Shown here one piece after another: positions 31,724 through 43,478 of a stretch of DNA of 64,000 nt (the stretch's first letter is position 1; each line of letters opens with the position of its first letter). Source of the stretch: Oscillospiraceae bacterium (GTDB lineage Bacteria > Bacillota > Clostridia > Oscillospirales > Ruminococcaceae); contig SVMR01000007.1 of NCBI GenBank assembly GCA_015067315.1, forward strand, positions 42,040-106,039. The letters run 5' to 3'. The notes under the pieces are model-generated. The model saw nothing but the letters and a program-made list of their open reading frames with translations. It ran no database searches and was not told where the DNA came from. The position numbers were made by a program, and so were the translations under genes.

Positions 31724-34264
31724 TTATTCCGTGAATTCCGCGGGGGTTTCTTCGGAAGGAGTTTCTGCTGTTTCTCCTTCGGTTTCTTCCTCTTCTTCGC
31801 CCTTCGGAGCAACGGTGAAGGAAACGACGCGGGAATCTTCGGAAGCAAGACGCATTACCTTTACGCCGGAAGCTTCGCGCTTCTGGACGTTGACTTCGGA
31901 AACGGAAAGACGGATGATGATTCCGTCGGAGCTGATTGCGATGATATCGTCATCATCGGAAACGGCTTTGATTCCGGCGACATTATCCATTTTATAGTTC
32001 TGGATACCCTTGCCGCCGCGGTTCTGGATGCTGTAATCGGAAAATTCGCTTCTGCGTCCTTTTCCGCCTTCGCTTATTGTGAGGAGTTTTTTGCCTTCCT
32101 CAACAATTTCCATACCCACAACTTCGTCGCCTTCCATAAGTTCGATTGCCTTTACGCCGCGGGCGGTTCTTCCGAGTTCGCGGGCATCGGTTTCCTTGAA
32201 GTGGATGGATTTGCCTTTTCTTGTTGCAACGATAAGTTCGTCTTCGCCGCCGGTGAGGCGTACCCATTTGAGTTCGTCGCCCTCATCAAGGCTGATTGCG
32301 TTAAGACCGCTCTTGCGGACGTTGCGGTATGCGGAAAGGCGGGTACGTTTTATAATGCCGTTTTTGGTGACCATGGTGAGGTAAGTTCCGTCCTCATCAA
32401 CGATTCCTTCAAGCTTGATGAGAGTTGTAACTTTTTCGTCCTGCTCAAGCGGAAGGACGTTTACGATATTGGTGCCTCTTGCGGCGCGCTGGCTTTCGGG
32501 AATTTCGTAGCCTTTTATGCGGAAAACCTTTCCTCTGTCGGTGAAGAAGAGGATGTAGTCATGGGTGGAAACGGTGAAAAGGCTTTCGACATAGTCCTCA
32601 TCACGGCGGGTCATTCCGGAAATACCTCTGCCGCCGCGGCGCTGGGCTTTATATGCATCAACGGGCTGGCTCTTGATATATCCGAAATGGGTAAGGGTGA
32701 TAACTCTGTCTTCAACGGGAATAAGATCTTCAAGATCCATTTCGCCGCTTATGGTTTCAATTCCGGTGCGGCGGTCGTCGCCGAATTTTTCGGAAATTTC
32801 GCGCATTTCGGTTTTGATTATTCCGTCAACAAGATGTATATCGCCCAGAACTTCTTCAAGATGTTTTATTTCGGCGCGGATTTCGGCAAGTTCGTTTTCG
32901 ATTGCTTCTCTGTTGAGAGAGGAAAGACGGCCGAGGCGCATCTGAAGAATTGCGTTTGCCTGGATTTCGGAAAGACCGAAGCGTTCCATAAGGCGGGGAC
33001 GGTTTTCATTATCGTCCTTACCGGTTCTGATTATATGGATAACTTCGTCGATATTATCCTGGGCAATTTTGAGACCTTCGAGGATATGTTCGCGTTCACG
33101 GAGTTTTCCGAGTTCGAACTTTGTTCTGCGGGTTATTACTTCACGCTGGAAATCGATATAGTTCTGAAGAACTTCTTTAAGAGGAAGGATCTTCGGAACG
33201 CCGTTTACAAGGGCAAGCATAATCACGCCGCAGGTATCCTGAAGCTGGGTATAGGTATAGAGCTGGTTGAGAATAACCTGGGCGTTTGCGTCGCGCTTGA
33301 GTTCGATTACAATGCGCATGCCTTCGCGGTCGGATTCATCGCGAAGGTCGGAGATTCCTTCAACTCTTTTTTCTTTTACAAGGTCGGCAATGCTTTCGAT
33401 AAGGCGGGCTTTGTTGACCATATAAGGAATTTCGGTAACAACGATTCTGTAGCGGTCGTTTTTCCATTCCTGGATCTCAGCCTTTGAACGGACGATGAGC
33501 TTTGCGCGGCCGGTTGCGTAAGCTGCGCGGATTCCGGCGCGTCCCATGATAATTCCGCCGGTTGGGAAATCGGGTCCCTTGATATGTTCCATAAGATCAT
33601 CAAGGGTTGCGTCCGGATTATCGATAAGGCAGCATGCCGCTTCAACGGTTTCGCGAAGGTTATGGGGCGGAATGTTGGTTGCCATACCTACGGCGATACC
33701 TACGGAACCGTTTACAAGAAGGTTCGGATATTTTGAGGGAAGAACAACCGGCTCTTTAAGGCGGTCGTCATAGTTGGACATGAAGTCAACGGTATCCTTA
33801 TCAATATCCGTGAGCATTTTTGTTGCCATTCTGCTCATTCTTGATTCGGTATAACGGTAAGCTGCGGGCGGGTCGCCGTCGATTGAACCGAAGTTTCCGT
33901 GACCGTCAACAAGGGGCGCTCTCATGGAAAAATCCTGGGCAAGACGTACCATTGCGTCATAAACGGAAGCGTCGCCATGGGGATGGTATTTACCGAGAAC
34001 GGAGCCGACGGTATCGGCGCATTTTCTGTAAGGTTTGTTCGGTTCAAGACCGTTTTCATACATTGTATAAAGGATTCTTCGGTGTACCGGTTTTAAACCG
34101 TCGCGTACATCCGGAAGAGCACGGGAAACGATTACGGACATGGAATAATCCAGGAAGGATTTTTTCATTTCCTTTTCGATATCAACGTTTATAAGTTTTG
34201 CCTTGGGCATATCGTCTTCAAGTTCGATTGCCTCTCCGGGAATTTTGTTTTCGTTTTCTTCCAA
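31724..34264 (-). CDS. gyrA: DNA gyrase subunit A
   Basis: The 846-residue protein has the gyrase A breakage-reunion domain with the catalytic tyrosine in [14 protein letters not shown], the quinolone-region phrase [19 protein letters not shown], and a C-terminal beta-pinwheel with the GyrA box (QRRGGRG). It ends in an unusual strongly acidic tail ([25 protein letters not shown]), which may tune DNA wrapping as acidic tails do in some gyrases. It is separated from gyrB by a gene for a membrane protein of unknown role. Confidence 0.96.
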   Translation of the reverse strand: MEENENKIPGEAIELEDDMPKAKLINVDIEKEMKKSFLDYSMSVIVSRALPDVRDGLKPVHRRILYTMYENGLEPNKPYRKCADTVGSVLGKYHPHGDASVYDAMVRLAQDFSMRAPLVDGHGNFGSIDGDPPAAYRYTESRMSRMATKMLTDIDKDTVDFMSNYDDRLKEPVVLPSKYPNLLVNGSVGIAVGMATNIPPHNLRETVEAACCLIDNPDATLDDLMEHIKGPDFPTGGIIMGRAGIRAAYATGRAKLIVRSKAEIQEWKNDRYRIVVTEIPYMVNKARLIESIADLVKEKRVEGISDLRDESDREGMRIVIELKRDANAQVILNQLYTYTQLQDTCGVIMLALVNGVPKILPLKEVLQNYIDFQREVITRRTKFELGKLREREHILEGLKIAQDNIDEVIHIIRTGKDDNENRPRLMERFGLSEIQANAILQMRLGRLSSLNREAIENELAEIRAEIKHLEEVLGDIHLVDGIIKTEMREISEKFGDDRRTGIETISGEMDLEDLIPVEDRVITLTHFGYIKSQPVDAYKAQRRGGRGISGMTRRDEDYVESLFTVSTHDYILFFTDRGKVFRIKGYEIPESQRAARGTNIVNVLPLEQDEKVTTLIKLEGIVDEDGTYLTMVTKNGIIKRTRLSAYRNVRKSGLNAISLDEGDELKWVRLTGGEDELIVATRKGKSIHFKETDARELGRTARGVKAIELMEGDEVVGMEIVEEGKKLLTISEGGKGRRSEFSDYSIQNRGGKGIQNYKMDNVAGIKAVSDDDDIIAISSDGIIIRLSVSEVNVQKREASGVKVMRLASEDSRVVSFTVAPKGEEEEETEGETAETPSEETPAEFTE

Positions 34265-34284
34265 AACGGGTTCCTCCGTTCTAT

Positions 34285-34427
34285 TTAATTACCTCCTCAG
34301 AGGAGGAGGGGGACCGTCGAAGACGGTGGAGGAGGGATTTTTTTGTTACCCTCCGGGTAATTGGTTATCCCTCTTTCGTCAAAACCTTCGGTTTTGCCAC
34401 CTTCCCCTCTGGGAAGGCTTTTTAAAA
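34285..34427. repeat. Dispersed modular repeats upstream of gyrA
   Basis: One copy begins acctcctcagaggagg and has core ACCGTCGAAGACGGT. It is the same module that borders the DUF559 gene near 47.2 and 47.8 kb. A second copy has core AAAACCTTCGGTTTT with arm ccttcccctctgggaaggct. Confidence 0.75.
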
Positions 34428-34437
34428 AGGGAGATTT

Positions 34438-35226
34438 TTATTCTTCGTCTTCGGAAAGTTCGGATTCGAGAGCTTCGATTTCTTTTTCGATTTCCTCAAA
34501 TTCCGCTTCTTCGGCTTCTTCTTCCTCTTCTTCCGCGGCAAGACGTTCCGCCATTATGACTTTTCCTTCTTCGATTTTTGCGTTTGCCCAGGCCATGAAT
34601 TCTTCGATATCAACGCCGGCTTCAAGCATGACTTCCTTTGAAACAAAAAGCTGGTTTGCAAGGGTGAATTCAAGATAGACAACGTTTGCGGATTCCCAGC
34701 AGCGGTTGAACATTCCCCATTCAAAGAATTCGTCGCGGGGAGCCGCTTTTTCAAGAACGCCTTCTTCATAGCAGGCAAGAACGATTTCGTTTGTGAGATA
34801 ACTGCTTGATTTATAATAATCTGCGGTTGCTTTTTCAAGGCGTTTCGGGAAATATTTATAATAGGTGAGAAGATGGAAGGTAAGATATGCCGCCATAAGG
34901 GTTGTGAGGAAATAGAACATGAATCCGGTATAGCTTATCCATTCAAAAAGGCTTCTTCCGTCATATTTGGGGTCAAAATAATCGAAATTCTTTACGGAAA
35001 GAACAGCAAAAACAACGGTTATAACGCCCATGATAAGACCGAACGCTCTTTTGAGCTGTTTATCTCTTGCGATTGCCGGAGCGGAAACTGTGTCGTTATA
35101 TTCGCGGTAAACGGAAAGAGTCGGGATATGGGTGAAGATATATTTCGGTTTGCCGTATTCGGAAACTTCAAGGCGTTCGATAACCGGCTTCGGTTTCGGT
35201 TTTCTTTTAAAAAGATTAAATCCCAT
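34438..35226 (-). CDS. Membrane protein with acidic coiled-coil tail, between gyrB and gyrA
   Basis: The 262-residue protein has a basic N-terminus (FKRKPKPKPVIERL), two transmembrane helices (about residues 65-83 and 100-122), and a soluble C-terminal region (SYLTNEIVLACYEEGV, VVYLEFTLANQLFVSKEVML) that reminds me of YcxB-like domains. It ends in a long Glu/Ala tail. The family is not certain and the role is unknown. It sits 20 bases after gyrB with AGGAGGAAC and is clearly in the same operon. A membrane protein in this place is unusual. Confidence 0.7.
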   Translation of the reverse strand: MGFNLFKRKPKPKPVIERLEVSEYGKPKYIFTHIPTLSVYREYNDTVSAPAIARDKQLKRAFGLIMGVITVVFAVLSVKNFDYFDPKYDGRSLFEWISYTGFMFYFLTTLMAAYLTFHLLTYYKYFPKRLEKATADYYKSSSYLTNEIVLACYEEGVLEKAAPRDEFFEWGMFNRCWESANVVYLEFTLANQLFVSKEVMLEAGVDIEEFMAWANAKIEEGKVIMAERLAAEEEEEEAEEAEFEEIEKEIEALESELSEDEE

Positions 35227-35246
35227 TTTTATTGTTCCTCCTTTAA

Positions 35247-37193
<1,947 letters not shown>

Positions 37194-37206
37194 TTACCTC
37201 CTGATT

Positions 37207-37282
37207 ATTTAATGCATAATGCATATTGCATAATGCAAAATTTATAATTGGATTTTATTATGCACTTTGCATTGTGCATTTT
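37207..37282. repeat. AT-rich quasi-tandem tract
   Basis: taatgcataatgcatattgcataatgc and, 25 bases on, tatgcactttgcattgtgcat. Similar tracts occur near 11.38, 15.90 and 26.35 kb. Here it lies between remB and gyrB. Confidence 0.6.
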
Positions 37283-37532
37283 ATAATGTTCCGCCTCTCT
37301 TTTTAAGGGTTGCGGGAGCAAGCTGGGATATATAAACTTTTTCCTTCCCGTTTTCTGTTGTTAGGCAGAAGCTTCGGGGGAGGTCATAAGTTACGTTTAT
37401 TACGGAACCGGATTTCTGGTTCCGGGAAAGAAATTCGCGGGTTGACTTTGCGACGGTTGTGTTATCCATATCAAAAACGCCGATAACGTCGTTTTCCCAA
37501 ACGGAAACGTCGCCGCCGAGGAAGAGATACAT
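37281..37532 (-). CDS. remB: Extracellular matrix regulator RemB (DUF370)
   Basis: The 83-residue protein matches RemB/YaaB (MYLFLGGDVSVWENDVIGVFD, KSGSVINVTYDLPRSFCLT). In Bacillus subtilis this gene lies between recF and gyrB, exactly as here. There, RemB influences matrix gene expression, while the related RemA binds DNA. Its DNA-binding role in this organism is inferred. It follows recF after a short GC-rich hairpin repeat and has a GGAGG ribosome site. Confidence 0.9.
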   Translation of the reverse strand: MYLFLGGDVSVWENDVIGVFDMDNTTVAKSTREFLSRNQKSGSVINVTYDLPRSFCLTTENGKEKVYISQLAPATLKKRGGTL

Positions 37533-37557
37533 TGAAATACCTCCTTAAATTGATAAC

Positions 37558-37615
37558 TGTAGGGAACGCTGTCCTCAGCGTTCCGCGGACCGTCGGGGAC
37601 GACGGTCCCTACATT
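37558..37615. repeat. Double hairpin repeat between recF and remB
   Basis: Two palindromes in series, gggaacgctgtcctcagcgttcc and ggaccgtcggggacgacggtccctaca. A related pair in mirrored order is found between the S4 gene and dnaN at 39.03 kb. Confidence 0.65.
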
Positions 37616-38730
37616 CAGATTTCATTTATTTTTCCTTTTTCCATGGCAAAGACTTTTCCGTCTTCAAGACCGGAAAAAAGTTCTTTATCGCAGCAGGTCA
37701 GGAAAATCTGGCTTTCGCCGATTGAATTCAAAAGATAGTCCCGGCGGATGGAATCCAGTTCGCTCATAACGTCATCAAGAAGAATAAGCGGCGGTTCGCC
37801 CATTGCTTCGCCGAGCATTTTTGCTTCGCCGAGCTTCAACGAAAGAATGCAGCTTCGCTGCTGCCCCTGGGAACCGAAGGAACGGACGGGCATTTTATCA
37901 AGGGTCACTTCAATATCGTCCCTATGGGGTCCGATTGAGGTTGAACCGTGCTCAAAATCGTAATTCTTCGAATTTTGGAGCGCGTTCCAGAATTTTTCCG
38001 CCCAATCCGCGGTGCTCAAAGAAGAATCCTCGTGCTCATTTTCCGGAAGGACTGTTGTTATATATTCCGCAAAGAATTCTTCGCGTCCGTTTGACATTCC
38101 TTTATAAATTTCCGCGGCTTTTTTATTAAGGCTTTCGCAGTAATTGACCCTTGTTCGGATTATTGAACCGCCGAGGCGCGCAAGCTGTTCGTCATAGATA
38201 TCTATCATATCTATTAAACCGGAATGGTATTTTGCGTCTTTGAGCACGGTGTTCCGCTGGTCAAGAACTTTTTTGTAATCCGCGAGCACGGAAAGATACT
38301 TTGGATAAAGCTGGCAAAGGGAAGTATCGATAAGTCTTCGCCTTTCCTTCGGGCCGTCCCGGAAAAGATTCATATGGCTTGGGGAAAAAACAACCCCGCC
38401 GATTGTTCCGGCATATTCCGCGGAAGTTTTTATATCTATTCCGTTCTTTTTAAGGCTTTTTCCCGGGGAAAAACTTATTTCGGCGGTTTGTTCGCGGTTT
38501 TCCGCAAAAAATTCCGCTTTTAAATTCGCTTTTTCTTTTCCGAAGCGGATAAATTCCGAATCCTTCGTCTGGCGGAAGCTTTTTGCTCCGGTGAAAAGCC
38601 AAAGGGCTTCCATTAAGTTTGTTTTTCCCTGGGCGTTTTCGCCGCAGATTATATTTACTTTTTCGCCGGGAGTTATTTCAAGATTTTCTATATTGCGAAA
38701 ATCCGTCATCTGAATTTTTCTGAAAATCAT
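37615..38730 (-). CDS. recF: Recombination mediator RecF
   Basis: The 371-residue SMC-like ATPase has Walker A ([17 protein letters not shown]), the signature region [20 protein letters not shown] and Walker B ([14 protein letters not shown]). RecF works with RecO and RecR to load RecA at single-strand gaps. Its start overlaps the stop of the S4-domain gene by four bases. It contains several copies of the TGAGCAC word in both orientations. Confidence 0.95.
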   Translation of the reverse strand: MIFRKIQMTDFRNIENLEITPGEKVNIICGENAQGKTNLMEALWLFTGAKSFRQTKDSEFIRFGKEKANLKAEFFAENREQTAEISFSPGKSLKKNGIDIKTSAEYAGTIGGVVFSPSHMNLFRDGPKERRRLIDTSLCQLYPKYLSVLADYKKVLDQRNTVLKDAKYHSGLIDMIDIYDEQLARLGGSIIRTRVNYCESLNKKAAEIYKGMSNGREEFFAEYITTVLPENEHEDSSLSTADWAEKFWNALQNSKNYDFEHGSTSIGPHRDDIEVTLDKMPVRSFGSQGQQRSCILSLKLGEAKMLGEAMGEPPLILLDDVMSELDSIRRDYLLNSIGESQIFLTCCDKELFSGLEDGKVFAMEKGKINEI

Positions 38731-39005
38731 TCTTCTTCAAAAGGTTCTTCGGAAACGACCATAAAGGATTTTCCGTAAACTTCGGCAACATCGCCCGGGC
38801 GCATTTTTTTGCCGCGCATTTCGCAGATTTCGCCGTTTACCTTGACTTTTCCGCTCTGGATAAGTTCCTTTGCTTCGCCGCCGGTCATAACCGCGCCGGC
38901 AAATTTAAGGAAGGAATCAAGCTTTATATACTCATCGCGTATCGCAACCTCAACGGGAGCGGATACGGAAGGTCTTCTTACCAGTTTAAGCTGAATTTTT
39001 GCCAT
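38727..39005 (-). CDS. yaaA: S4-domain RNA-binding protein (YaaA/RlbA-like)
   Basis: The 92-residue protein has the S4 core [33 protein letters not shown]. It occupies the position of yaaA (rlbA) between dnaN and recF in Bacillus. The Bacillus protein has been linked to ribosome assembly. This copy has an N-terminal extension ([20 protein letters not shown]) of about 25 residues. It is translationally coupled to recF. Confidence 0.85.
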   Translation of the reverse strand: MAKIQLKLVRRPSVSAPVEVAIRDEYIKLDSFLKFAGAVMTGGEAKELIQSGKVKVNGEICEMRGKKMRPGDVAEVYGKSFMVVSEEPFEEE

Positions 39006-39027
39006 TTATTTACCTCTTTTTATTACT

Positions 39028-39082
39028 ATAGGGACCGTCGTCCCCGACGGTCCGCGGAACGCCGAGGACGGCGTTCTCTACA
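39028..39082. repeat. Double hairpin repeat between dnaN and the S4 gene
   Basis: agggaccgtcgtccccgacggtcc followed by gcggaacgccgaggacggcgttctctaca. Both stems carry cores different from the copies near 37.58 kb. Confidence 0.65.
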
Positions 39083-39096
39083 ATTTATTTATTACA

Positions 39097-40200
39097 TCAA
39101 ATATCCGCTTTCATTCTTACGGGAAGAACGAGGAAGAGGAAGCTTTCGCCCTCGAGAGGTACAATTTTTACCGGGGAAAGAGGGCTGTTTATTATCATTT
39201 TTACTTTGTCGCAGCCTGTTGCGCGGAGCGCTTCGAGAAGATAGCGGTTATTGAATCCCATATCGACGGATTCGCCTTTTATATCGCATTCCACAACGTC
39301 GCTTATCTTTCCGAGGGCGGTTGAACAGGAAATTTTGATTTCGCCGTTTCCGATGGAAAGGCGGATCGGGCTTTTGAGTCTGTCATTGATAAGAAGGCTT
39401 GTTCTGTCGATGGAGTTGAGGAAATCCCTTACTTTTACTTCAACAACGGTATTTGAATTTGCGGGGATTGAAGAGCGGAAATCGATGAAATCGCCTTCGA
39501 GAAGACGGGAAACAACGTCATATCTTCCGATTCTGAAAATTATATGCTTCTGAGAAAGAGCTATGAGGACTTCTTCGTCGCCGTCAAGAAGTTTTGCAAC
39601 TTCGGAAAGGGTTTTTCCGGGAACGATAAAATCGAGTTCATCGCCGTAGCCAACCTGCTCCTGGCGGATTGCAAGGCGGAAACCATCAACGGAAACAACG
39701 GAAAGAACATGATCTTTAATAATGAATTTTGAACCGGTATGAACGGGTTTGAAATCGTTTACCGCTACCGCGAAGATAGTTTGGTCTATCATGCTTTTAA
39801 GGGTTTCTTCTTTTATTGAAAAATTGATTTTTTCGTCAACGGTGGGAAGCTGGGGAAATTCTTCCGCTTCAATTCCGATGATATTGTATTCTGCGGCGCC
39901 GCCGCGGATTTTTGTAAGAAGTCTTTCGTCGCTTTCGATTTCGATTTTTTCGGAAGCAAGGCGGCGGACCATATCAAAGAAAAGTTTCGCGTTGAGGACT
40001 ATGGAGCCGTTTTCGGAAATCCGGGCGGACATATAGGTTTTTATTCCAAGCTCCATATTATAGCAGCTGAGGGTAAGGCGGTCGTCTTCAGCATGGATAA
40101 GAACGCCTTCCATTGCGGGGTGGGTTGTTTTTGCGGCAACGGCACGGGTTACGTTGTTGAGCGCTTCGGAAAGTTCCTGGCGGCTGCAAGAAAATTTCAT
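39097..40200 (-). CDS. dnaN: DNA polymerase III sliding clamp (beta subunit)
   Basis: The 367-residue protein reads MKFSCSRQELSEALNNVTRAVAAKTTHPAMEGVLI and ends FLVLPVRM, as expected for the clamp. It has three repeated clamp domains and forms a ring around DNA to tether the replicase. It follows dnaA after a 262-base AT-rich spacer with origin-like 9-mers, and is preceded by GGAGGAGA. Confidence 0.96.
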   Translation of the reverse strand: MKFSCSRQELSEALNNVTRAVAAKTTHPAMEGVLIHAEDDRLTLSCYNMELGIKTYMSARISENGSIVLNAKLFFDMVRRLASEKIEIESDERLLTKIRGGAAEYNIIGIEAEEFPQLPTVDEKINFSIKEETLKSMIDQTIFAVAVNDFKPVHTGSKFIIKDHVLSVVSVDGFRLAIRQEQVGYGDELDFIVPGKTLSEVAKLLDGDEEVLIALSQKHIIFRIGRYDVVSRLLEGDFIDFRSSIPANSNTVVEVKVRDFLNSIDRTSLLINDRLKSPIRLSIGNGEIKISCSTALGKISDVVECDIKGESVDMGFNNRYLLEALRATGCDKVKMIINSPLSPVKIVPLEGESFLFLVLPVRMKADI

Positions 40201-40257
40201 AAAATCTCCTCCAAACAGAAAGAAAGAATAGTATTATTCAGTAATAACAGTAGGGGT

Positions 40258-40457
40258 TGTTGAAAATGTTGAAAATTTTGAAGAAAGCTTTTTTTAAGCC
40301 GATTTTTTAGGAAAATTTTTTTGAAAAGCTTTATTGAAAAAATATTGAAAAGTTTAAAGAAAAAATTTTCCTTTTTCCGGATGTTGAATAAAAAAAGCTT
40401 AATTGTGAAAAATATGTTTAATTAACATTCTTTTATATTTTTTCAACATGTTGAAAA
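40258..40457. other. AT-rich dnaA-dnaN spacer with ordered 9-mers, possible origin part
   Basis: Two TGTTGAAAA words abut at 40258-40275. A TTTTCAACA/TGTTGAAAA pair abuts head to head at 40440-40457. Between them are further TTGAAAA spacings in long A/T runs. In Bacillus the unwinding element lies in this spacer. The words are two mismatches from the TTATCCACA box, so their binding is inferred from arrangement. Confidence 0.45.
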
Positions 40458-40462
40458 GTTTA

Positions 40463-41791
40463 TTAATCCCGGACGTTTTTTGTGATGTCTTCGATTATTT
40501 CGCGAAGGCGGGAATCGGTTTTCATCATCTTTTCGGTCTGGCTTATTGCATAGACGACTGTTGAATGGTCTCTTCCGCCGAATTCATCGCCTATGGAGGC
40601 CATGCTCATCTGGGTCACTTCTTTTATTACATACATTGCAACCTGGCGGGCGCGGCTTATATTTGCGGCGCGCTTGTTGCTTTTTATATCCTGTTCGGAA
40701 ATATTGAAAGTTCTTCCGACTTCGCTTATGATTTTGCTGATTGTTACCGGAATCGGCTGGTTATCGTTAAGGATATCGCGGATTGCGGTTTGTGCCATCA
40801 TAATTGTGATGGGCTTGTTTTCATAGATAAGCGAATTTGCTTTTATGTTCTTTACGGCGCCTTCAAGCTGGCGGATATTGCTTTTTAAGTTGTTAGCGAT
40901 ATATTCCGCAACTTCGATCGGCATATCCATTTTAAGGAGATCTGCCTTACGCTGGATGATTGCGATTCTTGTTTCAAAATCCGCCGGCTGGATATCCGCC
41001 ATAAGACCCATTTCAAAACGGTTTCTGAGTCTGTCTTCGAGAGTTTTTATTTCTTTAGGGGGGCGGTCGGAAACGAGAACAATCTGTTTTCCGGATTCAT
41101 AAAGGGCATTGAAAGTATGGAAGAATTCTTCCTGGGTGGAATCGCGTCCGGCAATGAACTGGATATCGTCCACAAGGAGATAATCGACCTTGCGGTATTT
41201 TTCGCGGAATTCCGGAGTTGTCTGGCTCCGGATTGCGGAAATGAGTTCGTTTGTGAATTCTTCGCCTTTTACGTATTCGACAACGGCATCGGGTCTTCTT
41301 CTTTTAACTTCGTTCATGATTGCGAAGAGAAGATGGGTTTTTCCGAGACCGGAATCGCCATGGATGAAGAGGGGGTTATAGTTTCTTATATCGTGGGTTG
41401 CAACAGCCATTGCCGCGGCATGGGCAAATTTGTTGGAAGAACCGACGATGAAAGTATCGAAGGTATAGGCATATTCGCCGGGTTCGAGAACAACTTCCGG
41501 TTCCGGAAGGGGTTTTTGTTCCTGGAAGGGTTTTTTCGGCGCTGCGGAAGCAAGTTCGATTGTTACTTCAACGGGGAAGCCGAGAATTCCTTCGAAACCT
41601 TTTGAAAGAAGCTCCCTGTATTTTTCGGAAACTATGTTTTGTTTGAATTCGGAATTAACGCTTAAAAAAGCTTCGTCAACGGTGAGTCTGACCGGTTCGA
41701 TATCCTTTATCCAAAGGTTATACGCAACGTCGGTCATCTGGGTTTTGCAATATTCTTTTACCAGATCAAAAATTTCATCAAAAGAATCCAC
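40463..41791 (-). CDS. dnaA: Chromosomal replication initiator DnaA
   Basis: The 442-residue protein has an N-terminal DnaB/SirA-interaction domain, a short linker (KKPFQEQKPLPEPEVV), the AAA+ core (FIHGDSGLGKTHLLFAI, YLLVDDIQFIAGRDSTQEEFFHTFN) and the DNA-binding domain IV with GGRDHSTVVYAI. It binds DnaA boxes and melts the origin. The start is GTG (VDSFDEIFDLVKEY) about ten bases after GGGGG. DnaA-box-like words flank the gene on both sides. Confidence 0.97.
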   Translation of the reverse strand: MDSFDEIFDLVKEYCKTQMTDVAYNLWIKDIEPVRLTVDEAFLSVNSEFKQNIVSEKYRELLSKGFEGILGFPVEVTIELASAAPKKPFQEQKPLPEPEVVLEPGEYAYTFDTFIVGSSNKFAHAAAMAVATHDIRNYNPLFIHGDSGLGKTHLLFAIMNEVKRRRPDAVVEYVKGEEFTNELISAIRSQTTPEFREKYRKVDYLLVDDIQFIAGRDSTQEEFFHTFNALYESGKQIVLVSDRPPKEIKTLEDRLRNRFEMGLMADIQPADFETRIAIIQRKADLLKMDMPIEVAEYIANNLKSNIRQLEGAVKNIKANSLIYENKPITIMMAQTAIRDILNDNQPIPVTISKIISEVGRTFNISEQDIKSNKRAANISRARQVAMYVIKEVTQMSMASIGDEFGGRDHSTVVYAISQTEKMMKTDSRLREIIEDITKNVRD

Positions 41792-41875
41792 TTTTTGTTT
41801 TTCCCCCGATCTTTTTGAAAATTTTGTCTTTTTTATATAGCAGAAAAATTAAAAATATAAATTATGACATGATAA

Positions 41876-41884
41876 ATTATAGCA
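41876..41884 (-). promoter_or_regulatory. Extended -10 promoter of dnaA
   Basis: On the minus strand TGCTATAAT gives an extended -10 box. The -35 region is weak. It lies about 85 bases before the GTG start and just inside the nearest TTTTCCACA box, which allows autoregulation. Confidence 0.55.
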
Positions 41885-41906
41885 CAAATCAATTCAAAAG
41901 AAAAGG

Positions 41907-41971
41907 TTTTCCACATATTTTTGGCGATATATTTATAAATGTATTATTATATTATAAGGAATTGTGGAAAA
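41907..41971. other. Candidate oriC element: inverted DnaA boxes around an AT-rich tract
   Basis: TTTTCCACA (41907-41915) and TGTGGAAAA (41963-41971) are inverted copies of a one-mismatch DnaA box. Between them is an almost pure A/T stretch. It lies upstream of dnaA, between dnaA and rpmH, the usual origin position in Bacillota. Confidence 0.6.
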
Positions 41972-42007
41972 AAGCATATTATTTCAAGGGGAAGGGAAAG
42001 AGGCGCG

Positions 42008-42550
42008 GCAGGAAACCTTTTTATAAAAAAGGCCCCCTTGTCAAAGGGGGCTGTCACGCTTTTAAGAACAGGTGCGTGACTGGGGGATTCTTTTATAATT
42101 TACCTGTATTTTAAAGAGGAATCCCTCCGTCATTTCCTGCGGAAATGCCACCTCCCTTTAGGCAAGGGAGGCTACCCTCCGGGAATCCTTTTATAAAGAG
42201 TACGGATTCTTCGCTTCACTCAGAATGACATTGGTCTGTCATTGCGAGCCTTCGCAGAAGGCGTGGCAATCCGTTCCCCTTTTATGCGGAACGGTCAGGA
42301 CCGTTCCCTACAATAAAGCGAATGGGTTTTATTGAAATATTGCAGGGGCGCAGCTTTGTGTGCGCACGTTTTTTAATGGGACGGGGTTAACACCTCATCA
42401 GTCACCTGCGGTGTCACCTTCCCCTCCGGGAATCCTTTTTGCGGAACGGTCAAGACCGTTCCCTACAATAAATTAAGGCTGACCTTCCGGGTTACTTGGT
42501 TGTTCCTCATTTGTCTGCTTTGCAGACACCTTTTTCAGAGGAAGGCTTAG
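42008..42550. repeat. Large block of dispersed modular repeats between origin and rpmH
   Basis: Contains a long-core gtcacgctttt...ggtgcgtgac copy, CATTTCCTGCGGAAATG with arm cctccctttaggcaagggagg, the ggattcttcgcttcactcag element, ggaacggtcaggaccgttcc, an imperfect gtcacctgcggtgtcacc copy and gtctgctttgcagac. No gene is seen. Confidence 0.8.
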
Positions 42551-42621
42551 CGGGTTTTATATATAAAGCGGTTTACCTTTACAGAATATTGCTTTTTTAT
42601 ATATAAATATAAAATTATATA

Positions 42622-42650
42622 TTGACATTTTAAGAAAAGGGCATTATAAT
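42622..42650 (+). promoter_or_regulatory. Promoter of the rpmH operon
   Basis: TTGACA, 17 bases, TATAAT. Both boxes match consensus, as expected for a ribosomal protein gene. Confidence 0.9.
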
Positions 42651-42691
42651 CTAATTTTGCAAGGCAATTTCGAAAGGAGGGAATATCAGAG

Positions 42692-42826
42692 ATGAAAAGA
42701 ACCTATCAGCCCAAAAAACTCCACAGACAGAAAGTACACGGCTTCCGCGCAAGAATGGCAACCAAAAACGGCCGCAAAGTTCTCGCAGCAAGAAGAGCTA
42801 AAGGCAGAAAACACCTCAGCTACTAA
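42692..42826 (+). CDS. rpmH: 50S ribosomal protein L34
   Basis: The 44-residue protein [20 protein letters not shown]...GRKHLSY is a full L34. It starts behind AAAGGAGG and is too short for the ORF track. It binds 23S rRNA in the large subunit. It begins the conserved rpmH-rnpA-yidD-yidC-jag-mnmE-mnmG-rsmG series read away from the origin. Confidence 0.98.
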   Translation: MKRTYQPKKLHRQKVHGFRARMATKNGRKVLAARRAKGRKHLSY

Positions 42827-42846
42827 TTAATCGGCGGTTTTAACCG

Positions 42847-43194
42847 ATGAAAACACTTTCAATTAAACGAAACAACGATTTTTTGCGTATCTATCGAAGA
42901 GGAAAATCCGCTGCGGATTCTCATGTGATCTGTTATGTTTTCCCGAACCGCCTTGGCAAAATCCGCCTTGGCTTAACAACAAGCAAAAAAATCGGAAACG
43001 CCGTTGCAAGAAACAGAGCACGGCGGGTTTTAAGGGCGGCATTCAGAGAAGTTTATCCCTTTATAAAACCGGGATTTGACATTGTTCTCGTTGCCCGAAC
43101 CAAAACAACATTTACCAAGTCTACCGCTCTGACCCCCATCCTGACCGCCCAATTAGGTAAATTGGGCGCCTTACAGAGCACAAAAGAAGTATGA
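42847..43194 (+). CDS. rnpA: Ribonuclease P protein component
   Basis: The 115-residue basic protein has the RnpA signature [22 protein letters not shown] and the N-terminal [16 protein letters not shown]. It assists the RNase P RNA in trimming tRNA 5' ends. It starts 20 bases after rpmH and overlaps yidD by four bases. No RNase P RNA gene lies in the window. Confidence 0.95.
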   Translation: MKTLSIKRNNDFLRIYRRGKSAADSHVICYVFPNRLGKIRLGLTTSKKIGNAVARNRARRVLRAAFREVYPFIKPGFDIVLVARTKTTFTKSTALTPILTAQLGKLGALQSTKEV

Positions 43195-43478
43195 AAAAGC
43201 TGTTTCTGTTATTAATCCGATTTTATCAGAAAGCGATTTCTCCTTATAAAAGGCCTTGTTGCCGGTATTATCCCACCTGTTCTTCATACGCATATACGGC
43301 GATTAATCGATTCGGTGCGATGAGGGGCGGGTTACTTGGCTTTATAAGGATTTTGCGCTGCCACCCTTTTCATGAGGGAGGTTTTGACCCCGTTCCGGAA
43401 AAATGGGACCTTTTTTATTATTCAAAACAAAAGAAAAACAGAAAACAGCCTCTCCAAAATCAGGAGGAAGGTAAATAA
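43191..43478 (+). CDS. yidD: Membrane protein insertion efficiency factor YidD
   Basis: The 95-residue protein has the YidD core [28 protein letters not shown] and [13 protein letters not shown]. It helps YidC-dependent insertion of membrane proteins, probably through an amphipathic N-terminal helix. It overlaps rnpA by ATGA and yidC by TAATG, so all three are coupled. Confidence 0.94.
   Translation: MKKLFLLLIRFYQKAISPYKRPCCRYYPTCSSYAYTAINRFGAMRGGLLGFIRILRCHPFHEGGFDPVPEKWDLFYYSKQKKNRKQPLQNQEEGK

Noticed and set aside
31700-33487. 595-residue plus-strand ORF
   Set aside because: Antisense shadow of gyrA. Composition (Phe, Cys, Ala rich) is that of a reversed frame.
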